Below, piece after piece: positions 25,333-33,095 of a stretch of DNA of 45,337 bases. Origin of the DNA: Gammaproteobacteria bacterium (GTDB taxonomy: Bacteria > Pseudomonadota > Gammaproteobacteria > SpSt-1174); contig JARRKE010000010.1 in the NCBI GenBank assembly GCA_037388465.1, positions 1 through 45,337 of the forward strand, read 5' to 3'. The notes under the pieces were generated by a model that did not search any database, was not told where the DNA came from, and was given only the letters and a program-made list of their open reading frames with translations. Numbering within the stretch: position 1 is the first letter of the stretch; each line of letters opens with the position of its first letter. Both the position numbers and the translations under genes were made by a program.

Positions 25333-26603
25333 ACGGGCTCGACAGTCTGTCCTGGATCATCGTCGCCGGCATAGGCGGGTTTGCATTCGGCGCCCTGCTG
25401 ATCTGGGCGATCGCGCAGCGCCGCGAAGGCCGGTTGCGCAACCGCGTCACCACCCTGGAGGCGCAGATAGAGATCGACAACCGCCTGCACGAGGAACGCC
25501 TGGCGGCGCTGGAGCGCACCAAGCAGCAGCTCAGCGACAGTTTCGCCGCGATCTCCCGGGAGGCGCTGTCCAAGAACAACCAGGCCTTTCTGGATCTGGC
25601 GGCCGAAAACCTCAAGGGACTGCAGCAGCAGGCCCGCGCCGAACTCGATAAAAAGGAAAAGGGCATCGAAAACCTGGTCAACCCGATCCGCGAGACGCTG
25701 CAAAAAACCGAACAGCAGATTCGCGAGATAGAAAAGGAGCGCAAGCAGTCCTACGGCTCGCTGAGCGAACTGGTCAAGCAGATGAACCAGAGCAACTCGG
25801 CGCTGCAGCGCGAGACGCAAAACCTCGTCAACGCCCTGCGCCGTCCCGAGGTGCGCGGCCAGTGGGGAGAGATGACCCTCAAGCGGCTCGCGGAGCTGGC
25901 CGGCATGGTCGAGTACTGCGACTTTTTCGAGCAGGAGTCGCGCGATACCGAAGAGGGCCGCATGCGTCCCGACATGATCGTGCGCATGCCCGACCAGCGC
26001 GAGCTGGTGGTGGACGCCAAGACACCGCTGGATGCCTACCTCAATGCCGTCGGCGCGCGCGACGAGGAGGAACGCAAGACCTACCTCCGACAGCATGCGC
26101 GCAAGGTGCGCGACCGCATGAAGGAGCTGGCCAGCAAGGCCTACTGGGCGCAGTTCCCCCGTTCACCGGATTACGTCGTGCTGTTCATTCCCGGCGACCA
26201 GTTCCTGAGCGCGGCGCTGGAGCAGGATCCGGCACTGCTCGAGGACGCCCTCAACAACCAGGTCATCCTCGCCACGCCCACCAGCATCATCGCCCTGCTG
26301 CGGGCGGTGGCCTTCGGCTGGCGCCAGCAGGCCATCGCCGAGAACGCCGAACAGATCCGCGGCCTCGGCGAGGATCTCTACAAACGGCTCAGCGTGTTTG
26401 CGGGGCATCTGTCCCTGGTGGGCAAAGGGCTGACCCGCAGCGTGGATTCCTACAACAAGGCGGTCGGTTCGCTGGAGCGCAGCGTCATGCCGGGGGCCCG
26501 CCGCTTTACCGAACTCGGCATTCAGGCCCGCAAGCCGATCGAGCCGCCGGCGCGCGTGGAAGAACCCCCGAGGCAGCTCGACGTCGCCGATCCGGACGAA
26601 TAA
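25329..26603 (+). CDS. rmuC: DNA recombination protein RmuC
   Basis: RmuC is a membrane-anchored coiled-coil protein with a nuclease-like domain that limits inversions at short inverted repeats. Here: one N-terminal transmembrane helix (residues 8-28, SWIIVAGIGGFAFGALLIWAI), a long coiled coil (about 30-170), then the RmuC domain with LVNALRRPEVRGQWGEMTLKRLAELAGM, VVDAKTPLDAYLNA and YVVLFIPGDQFLSAAL. The ATG at 25329 overlaps the upstream phosphatase stop by four bases; in-frame codons further upstream read through that gene and were rejected. Length 424 aa fits the family. Confidence 0.94.
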   Translation: MNGLDSLSWIIVAGIGGFAFGALLIWAIAQRREGRLRNRVTTLEAQIEIDNRLHEERLAALERTKQQLSDSFAAISREALSKNNQAFLDLAAENLKGLQQQARAELDKKEKGIENLVNPIRETLQKTEQQIREIEKERKQSYGSLSELVKQMNQSNSALQRETQNLVNALRRPEVRGQWGEMTLKRLAELAGMVEYCDFFEQESRDTEEGRMRPDMIVRMPDQRELVVDAKTPLDAYLNAVGARDEEERKTYLRQHARKVRDRMKELASKAYWAQFPRSPDYVVLFIPGDQFLSAALEQDPALLEDALNNQVILATPTSIIALLRAVAFGWRQQAIAENAEQIRGLGEDLYKRLSVFAGHLSLVGKGLTRSVDSYNKAVGSLERSVMPGARRFTELGIQARKPIEPPARVEEPPRQLDVADPDE

Positions 26604-26624
26604 AACCAACATGAAATCAGGCGG

Positions 26625-26653
26625 TTAACTGTAGGATGTCTGACTGATATACT
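26625..26653 (+). promoter_or_regulatory. Candidate sigma-70 promoter for the cold-shock-domain gene
   Basis: TTAACT (-35, 26625-26630), a 17-base spacer and TATACT (-10, 26648-26653). Transcription would begin near 26660, leaving only about 13 bases before the GTG at 26673, with GGGG (26661-26664) as the ribosome-binding site. If translation instead began at ATG 26721, the leader would be about 60 bases. Confidence 0.55.
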
Positions 26654-26672
26654 TTGGATTGGGGAAAACACA

Positions 26673-27182
26673 GTGAGTACAGCAACAATGACTGCCATTA
26701 CGTATCAACGGGCTAACACCATGAACAAAAAGGAAATACGCAACAGTCTGATCATCAGCCTGCTGGTCTCCATTCCAGCGGCCTTCATCTTGTTTGCGCT
26801 ATTGGAATTACTCGGCCTTTTCGACGTTCCGTCGGCCAATCTGGGCAGCTTCTGGCATCTGCATGCCTGGGGCATCCTGAGCTTTTTTGTCGCCGCCTTC
26901 GCGAGCTCGATGATCGTGCTCACGCTGAGCCGCCGCAGATCGCGCCCCACCTATACCCCGGGCAGCGTGGCCGGCGAGCGCAAGATGGGCAACGTGAAGT
27001 GGTTCAACCTGACCAAGGGTTTCGGCTTTATCGTGCAGGACGACGGACAGGAGGTTTTCGTGCACTATCGTTCGATCCGCGGCAGCGGCCGCCGTTACCT
27101 GCGTGAAGGCCAGCGTGTCGAGTACACCGTGGTGCAGCAGCCCAAGGGACCGCAGGCCGAAGATGTTCAGATCCTGAACTGA
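26673..27182 (+). CDS. Membrane-anchored cold-shock-domain protein
   Basis: The C-terminal 66 residues (about 104-169) form a complete cold-shock domain. GNVKWFNLTKGFGFIVQDDG contains RNP1 (KGFGFI), and EVFVHYRSI contains RNP2, so single-stranded nucleic acid binding is expected. Before it lie two hydrophobic helices (about 24-49 and 65-85) and a basic linker (SRRRSRPTYTPG), placing the domain on the cytoplasmic face of the inner membrane. CspA itself is a free 70-residue protein. The GTG at 26673 has a well-spaced GGGG ribosome-binding site; ATG 26688 and ATG 26721 are alternatives with poorer sites. It has its own promoter and terminator, so it is a single-gene unit. What RNA it might hold at the membrane is unknown. 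Confidence 0.8.
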   Translation: MSTATMTAITYQRANTMNKKEIRNSLIISLLVSIPAAFILFALLELLGLFDVPSANLGSFWHLHAWGILSFFVAAFASSMIVLTLSRRRSRPTYTPGSVAGERKMGNVKWFNLTKGFGFIVQDDGQEVFVHYRSIRGSGRRYLREGQRVEYTVVQQPKGPQAEDVQILN

Positions 27183-27202
27183 ATCGAATCCACATAAACG
27201 GC

Positions 27203-27231
27203 AAAAGGCGCCGCAAGGCGCCTTTTGTTTT
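27203..27231 (+). terminator. Rho-independent terminator after the cold-shock-domain gene
   Basis: AAAAGGCGCC, loop GCAA, GGCGCCTTTT, then GTTTTT. The GC stem is six pairs, extended by four A-T pairs, with a GNRA-type loop. The A run on the other side could also serve the small minus-strand gene that ends at 27252. Confidence 0.9.
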
Positions 27232-27251
27232 TGACGGTTTTTGCGGTGCCG

Positions 27252-27440
27252 TTATTTCAGCGAATCGCGCAAATTGCGTTTGACGTCGTGCAGCGTGTCC
27301 TGCAAATCACCCTTCAACGTATGCCGCTTGAACGGGTTGGCGTAAATCGGTTCACCCCGCCCGTAGTTGACGCCGAACCAGAGTCCGAGCAGCAGGCCGA
27401 TCACCAAACCGGTTACCAGCATCTTCAAACGCTTTATCAT
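27252..27440 (-). CDS. Small single-pass membrane protein
   Basis: A 62 aa protein beginning MIKRLKMLVTGLVIGLLLGLWFG: positively charged start and one transmembrane helix (about residues 7-23), then a polar tail ending in a charged amphipathic segment (LQDTLHDVKRNLRDSLK). A GGAGG ribosome-binding site sits six bases before ATG 27440, which decides this start against the longer frame reaching 27509. It is divergent from hpnC (37 bases apart), so the two may share a control region. I do not recognise a named family. Confidence 0.65.
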   Translation of the reverse strand: MIKRLKMLVTGLVIGLLLGLWFGVNYGRGEPIYANPFKRHTLKGDLQDTLHDVKRNLRDSLK

Positions 27441-27477
27441 CACGCCTCCAAGATCGATAGCCCCAGAATATTGACGC

Positions 27478-28344
27478 ATGACAATGCCTGAAGCCCGTTT
27501 GAGCGTCAAACATGCCTACCGCAGTTGCGAACAACTGGCTGCCGCGCATTACGAGAACTTTCCCGTCGCATCCTGGCTGCTGCCGCGCCGCATACGTAAA
27601 CCGGTCGCCGCCATTTACGTCTTTGCGCGGCGCGCGGATGATTTTGCCGACGAGGGCACGGATACCGCCGATGTCCGGCTCGCGCAACTGGACGCCATGG
27701 GCGCGGCGCTGGATCACGTCGTCGCGGGCGGCGAATCGGACGATCCGCTGTTCATTGCACTGGGCGATGCCATCGCACGGCATCATCTGCCACCGCAATT
27801 GTTTCATGACCTGCTCGCCGCCTTTCGTCAGGACGTGGACAAACGGCACTACGCCGATTTCGGCGAGGTCATGCAGTATTGCCGCCTTTCAGCCAATCCG
27901 GTGGGCCGCCTGTTGTTGCATCTCACGGGAGAAGCCAGTGAACGCAACCTGGCCTATTCCGATGCGATCTGCAGTGCCCTGCAGCTGATCAATTTCTACC
28001 AGGACCTGTACAGTGACTACGCAGAGCGCGGGCGAATTTACATTTCCCAGGACGAGATGGACCGCTTCGGCGTCGATGACTCCTATTTTGCCGGACGCGT
28101 TACGGATGTGCGCATGCGCCGGCTGATGGAACACCAGTTTCAGCGCGCCGACCAGTTGCTGCGTTCCGGGGCGCCGCTTGGCCGCGCCCTGCGCGGGCGT
28201 TTCGGTATGGAGATACGCGCCATCATCACCGGCGGCGCGCGCGTGCTTCACAAACTCAAGCAGCAATCCGACCTGTTCAGCCGCCCGCGGCTCGAATCCG
28301 GCGACGCCTGGCACATCATCAAGGCAGCCCTGTTCGGGCGCTGA
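27478..28344 (+). CDS. hpnC: Squalene synthase-like HpnC (hydroxysqualene synthase)
   Basis: HpnC converts presqualene diphosphate to hydroxysqualene in the three-enzyme bacterial squalene route (HpnD, HpnC, HpnE). It has the trans-prenyltransferase fold with the first Asp-rich motif RRADDFADEG and the second region FYQDLYSDYAERGRIYIS. Length 288 aa is typical. Start ATG 27478, with a second ATG two codons on. It is followed by hpnD and hpnE in the common order C-D-E. Confidence 0.92.
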   Translation: MTMPEARLSVKHAYRSCEQLAAAHYENFPVASWLLPRRIRKPVAAIYVFARRADDFADEGTDTADVRLAQLDAMGAALDHVVAGGESDDPLFIALGDAIARHHLPPQLFHDLLAAFRQDVDKRHYADFGEVMQYCRLSANPVGRLLLHLTGEASERNLAYSDAICSALQLINFYQDLYSDYAERGRIYISQDEMDRFGVDDSYFAGRVTDVRMRRLMEHQFQRADQLLRSGAPLGRALRGRFGMEIRAIITGGARVLHKLKQQSDLFSRPRLESGDAWHIIKAALFGR

Positions 28345-28365
28345 ACTCTCCGGTAGGCTTGCGCG

Positions 28366-29235
28366 ATGAATCCCGACCAGTACTGCCAGCAAAGGGCCGC
28401 GCGCAGCGGTTCCAGCTTTTATTACAGCTTTCTGTTTCTGCCCGAGGAACGGCGCCGGGCCATCATCGCCCTGTACGCCTTTTGCCGCGAGGTCGACGAT
28501 GTGGTCGACGAATGCACGGACCCGAATGTCGCGCGCACCAAGCTGGCGTGGTGGCGCGAAGAGGTGGAACGCTGCTTCCGGCATGCCGCCGAGCATCCGG
28601 TGACACAGGCGCTGCAGGACACGCTGGAGCGCTTCAACCTGCCGGAAGAGTATTTCCACGAGATCATCGACGGCATGCAGATGGATCTCGATTACGATTC
28701 CTACCCCACCTTCACCGAACTCTCGCTGTACTGTTACCGGGTGGCCGGCGTGGTCGGCCTGCTGGCGGCGGAGATTTTCGGTTACGAGGACCGTGCGACA
28801 CGCAAATACGCCAACGATCTCGGCCTGGCCTTTCAGCTCACCAATATCCTGCGCGACGTGCACGAGGACGTGAGCCGCGGACGCATCTACATCCCCCTGG
28901 ACGAACTGGACCGGTTCGGCGTCAAGCCGCAGGACCTCTCCCGTCCCCAGACCAACGACCGGCTGCGTGCCCTGTTCGCCTTCCAGGCCGAACGCGCGCA
29001 GGGCTATTACCGCCGCGCCTTCGAGCATCTGCCGGAACAGGACCGCTACGCCCAGCGCAGCGGCATCATCATGGCCGCCATTTACCAGCATCTGCTGGCG
29101 CTCATCGAACGCGACGGATTCCGTGTCCTGGAACAGCGTATCCGGCTGACGCCGCTCAGCAAGCTCTGGATCGCCTGGAAAACGATGCGCGGCGAACGTC
29201 GCCGTATGCGGCGCTTGCAGAAACAGCGTGCCTGA
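28366..29235 (+). CDS. hpnD: Presqualene diphosphate synthase HpnD
   Basis: HpnD joins two farnesyl diphosphates to presqualene diphosphate. Family signatures are SSFYYSFLFLPEERRRAIIALYAFCREVDDVVDEC (first Asp-rich motif) and LAFQLTNILRDVHEDVSRGRIYIPLDELDRFGV (second). Length is 289 aa. Its end overlaps the GTG start of hpnE by eight bases, supporting coupled expression. Related phytoene synthases share the motifs, but the placement beside hpnC and hpnE settles the call. Confidence 0.94.
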   Translation: MNPDQYCQQRAARSGSSFYYSFLFLPEERRRAIIALYAFCREVDDVVDECTDPNVARTKLAWWREEVERCFRHAAEHPVTQALQDTLERFNLPEEYFHEIIDGMQMDLDYDSYPTFTELSLYCYRVAGVVGLLAAEIFGYEDRATRKYANDLGLAFQLTNILRDVHEDVSRGRIYIPLDELDRFGVKPQDLSRPQTNDRLRALFAFQAERAQGYYRRAFEHLPEQDRYAQRSGIIMAAIYQHLLALIERDGFRVLEQRIRLTPLSKLWIAWKTMRGERRRMRRLQKQRA

Positions 29236-30535
29236 AGACGTCCTGGTCATCGGCGCCGGCTGGGCCGGGCTGGCGGCCGCCGTCGCCCTCAGCGCAAAAG
29301 GCATTCCCGTCCATCTGATCGAGGCCGCCCCCCAAGCGGGCGGACGCGCCCGCGCCGCCGGTCAGGGGCCGCGCCAGGCGGACAACGGCCAGCATCTTTT
29401 GCTGGGCGCCTACACCGCCATTCTCGGCCTGCAAAAGCTGATCGGCCTGGACGAAAAGACCCTGTACGAACGCCGTCCCCTGTCCCTGACGGTGTATCGT
29501 GATGGCAGCCCGCCGATGGGGCTCGCCCTGCCCCGTCTGCCGAGCCCGCTGCACCTGGCCGCCGGTTTGTTGCAGGCCCGCGGGCTGCGCTGGCGCGAGC
29601 GGATCGAGGCCCTGCTGCACGCCGGCGTCCTGACCAGAATCCCCGCCGTGGACCTCAGCGTTAGCGATTTTCTGGCCGCCAGCGGCCAACCCGAAACCCT
29701 GATCCGCGAATTGTGGGCGCCGCTGTGCCTGGCCGCCATGAATACCCCACCGGAAACCGCCTCGGCGCAGGTCTTCGCGCGCGTGCTGCGGGAGACCTTC
29801 CTGGCGCCGCGCCGTTATTCCGATCTGCTGCTGCCGCGCGTCGACCTCTCCGCCTTGCTGCCTCTGCCGGCCCTGGCGTACCTGCAGGAACGCGGGGCGC
29901 GGATTTCGTTCAAAACCCGCGTTCAGCGTCTGATCGTGGGCGATACGGGCATCGAAGGCGTGGAAACGCGTGACGGCCCGCTGGCGGCCAGCCGGGTCGT
30001 GCTGGCGACGGACACCGTCGCGGCGGCCCGGCTGCTGGCCGGGCATCCGCAGACCGCCGCCCTGGGCGAGGGCCTGGTCAGGCTCGGTGCCGAACCCATC
30101 TGTACCGTGTATCTCCAGTTCCCGCCGCAGTGCCGCTTGCCGACCCCCATGATGGGTTTTTCCGGCACGACCCTGCAGTGGCTGTTCGACCGGCGCCTGA
30201 CGGACGCGCCGGGCCTGTTCGCGGCGGTGATCAGCGGGCCCGGGGAGCACATGCTGTGGGATGCCGGTACGCTGCTCGAGCGCATCGCCGACGAGATCCG
30301 GCGCTTTCTGCCCGATCTGCCCGAACCCGAAGACGGCTGGGTGATCCGCGAAAAACGCGCGACCTTTCACTGTGGGGTCGGCAGCGAAACCGACCGTCCC
30401 GGCAACCGGACTCCGCTCGACGGCCTGTGGCTGGCCGGCGACTACACCCGCACGGGTTTGCCTGCAACGCTCGAAGGCGCGGTGCGCAGTGGTTTAGAAT
30501 GCGCCCGCGCAATGACAAAGCAGCTTACGATATGA
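29228..30535 (+). CDS. hpnE: Hydroxysqualene dehydroxylase HpnE
   Basis: HpnE is an FAD-dependent amine-oxidase-fold enzyme that reduces hydroxysqualene to squalene. The dinucleotide-binding motif VLVIGAGWAGLAAAVALSAKG begins at residue 5, followed by GGRARA and, near the C-terminus, LDGLWLAGDYTRTGLPATLEGAVRSG, which closes the FAD site. It is 435 aa, starting at a GTG within the end of hpnD. Its stop overlaps the next start (ATGA), tying an SDR gene to the squalene operon. Squalene-hopene cyclase is not in this window, so hopanoid formation is only implied. Confidence 0.94.
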   Translation: MPEDVLVIGAGWAGLAAAVALSAKGIPVHLIEAAPQAGGRARAAGQGPRQADNGQHLLLGAYTAILGLQKLIGLDEKTLYERRPLSLTVYRDGSPPMGLALPRLPSPLHLAAGLLQARGLRWRERIEALLHAGVLTRIPAVDLSVSDFLAASGQPETLIRELWAPLCLAAMNTPPETASAQVFARVLRETFLAPRRYSDLLLPRVDLSALLPLPALAYLQERGARISFKTRVQRLIVGDTGIEGVETRDGPLAASRVVLATDTVAAARLLAGHPQTAALGEGLVRLGAEPICTVYLQFPPQCRLPTPMMGFSGTTLQWLFDRRLTDAPGLFAAVISGPGEHMLWDAGTLLERIADEIRRFLPDLPEPEDGWVIREKRATFHCGVGSETDRPGNRTPLDGLWLAGDYTRTGLPATLEGAVRSGLECARAMTKQLTI

Positions 30536-31293
30536 CGCCAGAAGAGATTCTCAACTACCAGCCGGCGGGCGATCTGCTCAAGGACCGGGTCATCCTGGTC
30601 ACCGGTGCGAGTGACGGTATCGGCCGGGCCGTGTCGCGTGCCTATGCCAGACACGGGGCCACCATCATCCTGCTCAGCAAGACGATCAAGAAGCTCGAAG
30701 AGGTCTACGACGAGATCGAGGCCGACGGCGGGCCCAAACCTGCGATCTACCCGCTCAACATGCAGGGGGCCACGCCCAAGGATTACAAGGAGATGGCCGA
30801 GAACATCGAAAAGGAGTTCGGCCGTCTCGACGGCCTGCTGAACAATGCCGCCTGGCTGGGCGCCTACACGCCGTTCGTGCATTACGAGCCGGAGCTGTGG
30901 ACCCAGGTCATCACGGTCAACCTGCAGGCGCCTTACATGATCACCCACGCCTGCCTGCCGCTGCTGGAAAAGGCGTCCGATCCGGCGATCGTATTCTCGT
31001 CCCACGAATCGATGAAGGCCTACAACGGCGCCTTCGGCGTGGCCAAGGCCGGCCAGCACGCCATGATGAAGATCCTGGCCGACGAATACAGCGATACGGA
31101 CATCACCATCCGCGTCAACAGCGTCGATACCGGCCCCGCGCGCACCATGATGCGGCGCATGCATTACCCGGGCGAAAACCCCATGAGCGTCCCGGATCCC
31201 GCCGACCTGGTGGCGCCCTACCTGTATTTCATGGGACCGGAATGCACCGAGACCGGCACCGACTTCAGCATCCCCAGGGCCCGGGGCGAATAG
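30532..31293 (+). CDS. YciK-type short-chain dehydrogenase with Phe at the catalytic Tyr
   Basis: A classical-length SDR (253 aa) closely resembling E. coli YciK: the cofactor loop VTGASDGIGR (residues 23-32), LNNAAWLG in place of NNAG, and IVFSSHES with candidate Ser156/157. In the position of the active-site YxxxK, the sequence reads FGVAK (Phe168, Lys172), and the segment between Ser and Lys is three residues shorter than in YciK. Codon TTC at that position is unambiguous. The start overlaps the hpnE stop (ATGA). In Pseudomonas the YciK gene follows the MupP gene; here rmuC, the cold-shock gene and hpnCDE lie between. Enzyme activity is uncertain because of the lost Tyr. Confidence 0.8.
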   Translation: MTPEEILNYQPAGDLLKDRVILVTGASDGIGRAVSRAYARHGATIILLSKTIKKLEEVYDEIEADGGPKPAIYPLNMQGATPKDYKEMAENIEKEFGRLDGLLNNAAWLGAYTPFVHYEPELWTQVITVNLQAPYMITHACLPLLEKASDPAIVFSSHESMKAYNGAFGVAKAGQHAMMKILADEYSDTDITIRVNSVDTGPARTMMRRMHYPGENPMSVPDPADLVAPYLYFMGPECTETGTDFSIPRARGE

Positions 31294-31334
31294 CACCCTC
31301 CTCAGGATTTTCCTCCGGAACGTGTAACCGGCGC

Positions 31335-31367
31335 GGCGGGGGCTTGGCATGATGCCCGACCCCGCCG
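31335..31367. other. Strong GC hairpin between convergent genes
   Basis: The 84-base gap between the SDR and the thioredoxin gene contains a long imperfect inverted repeat: GGCGGGG arm, middle GGCA-TGA-TGCC, and CCCCGCC arm. No T run follows on either strand, so it is not a textbook terminator, but it may stop or stabilise both transcripts. Confidence 0.45.
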
Positions 31368-31377
31368 CCCGCCCGAG

Positions 31378-32418
31378 CTATTTCATCAAATCGATGGTCA
31401 CGCCGCGGGCGCGCAAGGCGTCGGCCCGCGTGTCGATATAGCGCTGGAACTCCGGCTGCTTGCGATAGGCTCCGGAGGCCACGTAGTCCAGCACGGACTG
31501 CATGTGGAAGGCCTTCAGGTAGGCGCCGGTGCGAAACACCTCCTGCCCCGAGGCATCGAAAAACACCAGACTGGGTGTGTAGCCGATCTGCAGCGATTTG
31601 GCCCACCTGGCTGCCGTGGTGCGCTTGCCCGAGGGCGTGGTGACGGGCGTGTCGGCCCACATGTCGAGTACCGCGACGTCATAGCGCCTGAGCAGTTTGA
31701 CGCTCTCGGGGCGCTTGAGGATATCCAGGTGCAGTTCGTCGCAATCGGCACAGGCCTTTTGCTCGAACATCACCACCAGCGGCTTGCCGCCCTTGAGCTT
31801 GGAAAAGTCGTAAGGCGGGTGCAGATACCAGGGCTCGACATGCAGCTTGCCGGTGGCGGGTTCCGGCGAGACCTTGGCCAGGTAACTGCGGAAACTCTCC
31901 CGGCCTTCGAGATGCCGCCCGGCGTAATCGAGCGCGACATTGAACTTGTGGGGCGGGAAATAGCCGTTGATGCGCAGCACGGTCTGCCCCTTGGCGTTCA
32001 GCATCACCAGCGTGGGGGTGAACATGATCTTCTGGGAGACGGCGAACTGTTTCTCGGTCATGGACTTGCCGTCGAAACCGGTGACGTCGCGGTCGCCCCA
32101 CATGTTGATGGCGATGACGTCGAAATACTTGCGGGTCTTGTCGGCGATCGACTTCTGCCCGAAATTGTCTTCCAGCAGCTTTTTGCAGTACGGGCAGCCG
32201 TCCTGATAGAAGTACAGCATCACCCGCTTGTGATGCGCCGCGGCCTCGGCCACGTCGTCGCGGATATCCAGAAACGACTGTTTGAACCAGGCGGGTTGCT
32301 CATGATAGCCCGGATTGACCATCCCCTCGGACAGTCCCCCCTCCTCGGCGGCATGCGCCATGCCGACAAGAGAAATCACCGCAAAAAACAAAGCCAACCT
32401 ATTGATTATAATAGACAT
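31378..32418 (-). CDS. Exported protein with two thioredoxin-like domains
   Basis: After a signal peptide (cleavage near AHA|AEE, residue 23), the 346 aa protein has two thioredoxin-fold halves. The first carries CPYC (75-78), with cis-Pro in FTPT (134-135). The second carries CADC (223-226), with cis-Pro in YTPS (281-282). CPYC is also the glutaredoxin dithiol, and the spacing and WGD/WAD segments recall SoxW-type or thioredoxin-fold 'DUF255-like' periplasmic proteins. ATG 32418 has a strong GGAGGGGG ribosome-binding site; a GTG just upstream was not chosen. It is the last gene of the rluB-glycosylase unit. A role in periplasmic cysteine reduction is inferred; a substrate is not evident. Confidence 0.8.
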   Translation of the reverse strand: MSIIINRLALFFAVISLVGMAHAAEEGGLSEGMVNPGYHEQPAWFKQSFLDIRDDVAEAAAHHKRVMLYFYQDGCPYCKKLLEDNFGQKSIADKTRKYFDVIAINMWGDRDVTGFDGKSMTEKQFAVSQKIMFTPTLVMLNAKGQTVLRINGYFPPHKFNVALDYAGRHLEGRESFRSYLAKVSPEPATGKLHVEPWYLHPPYDFSKLKGGKPLVVMFEQKACADCDELHLDILKRPESVKLLRRYDVAVLDMWADTPVTTPSGKRTTAARWAKSLQIGYTPSLVFFDASGQEVFRTGAYLKAFHMQSVLDYVASGAYRKQPEFQRYIDTRADALRARGVTIDLMK

Positions 32419-32432
32419 CACAACCCCCTCCG

Positions 32433-33095
32433 TTATCGTTCAAGTATAGCATCCGGATAACGACAACCGCGCCTCAGCGTACAGGCCTCGCAACGGGGCC
32501 TGGGCCGGCAGATATCCTTGCCGTGACGCACGATCAGGGCGTGGTACTCGTTCCAGACGCTGACCTCGGGTTTCAGCTCCGCTTCGAAGCGATGGCGCAA
32601 AGGCTCGTACCCGATATGTTCTTCTACGTAGCCCAGCCGGGAAAAGATGCGCCGCGTATAGGCGTCGACCACGAAGACCGGCCGCTCGAAGGCGTACAGC
32701 ATCATGTCATCGGCGGTTTCCGGCCCGATCCCGTGTACCGACAACAAGGCCCTGCGCAGTTCCAGGGTCGGATAGCGGGCGAGCCGTTCATAGCCGCCCT
32801 GCCCCAGATACCAGCGCGTGAACACCTGCAGGCGTCTGGCCTTGATGTTGAAATAGCCGGACGGCCTGAGATGCCGGGCCAGCTCGTCCGGCCCCGCCGT
32901 GGCGATTCCCGCGGGGGTACACAGCTCAGCCCGTTTGAGATTGGCGATGGCGCGCTCGACATTGCGCCAGCTGGTGTTCTGGGTCAGTACGGCGCCGACC
33001 ATGATCTCGAAGGCATCCGAGGCCGGCCACCAGTGTTGCGGACCGTAGGCCTTCAGCAAGCGCCGATAGACCGAAAACAGGCCGGCGGATTTCAT
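32433..33095 (-). CDS. Endonuclease III-domain DNA glycosylase, MagIII-like, with Fe-S cluster cysteines
   Basis: A 220 aa HhH-GPD base-excision glycosylase. The helix-hairpin-helix is SVHGIGPETADDMML (119-133) and the catalytic Asp is Asp144 in FVVDAYTRRI. The Lys that makes Nth a bifunctional lyase is replaced by Glu126, so a monofunctional glycosylase (3-methyladenine type, MagIII group) is more likely than a true Nth. Four cysteines near the C-terminus (Cys196, 202, 205, 211) are spaced C-X5-C-X2-C-X5-C, one residue shorter than the Nth cluster. ATG 33095 overlaps the rluB stop by four bases; the upstream open frame is the rluB shadow. Confidence 0.85.
   Translation of the reverse strand: MKSAGLFSVYRRLLKAYGPQHWWPASDAFEIMVGAVLTQNTSWRNVERAIANLKRAELCTPAGIATAGPDELARHLRPSGYFNIKARRLQVFTRWYLGQGGYERLARYPTLELRRALLSVHGIGPETADDMMLYAFERPVFVVDAYTRRIFSRLGYVEEHIGYEPLRHRFEAELKPEVSVWNEYHALIVRHGKDICRPRPRCEACTLRRGCRYPDAILER

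Noticed and set aside
27225-27491. 88-codon plus-strand frame opposite the small membrane protein
   Set aside because: It begins inside the terminator region, has no ribosome-binding site, and the opposite strand has both a GGAGG site and a clear membrane helix.
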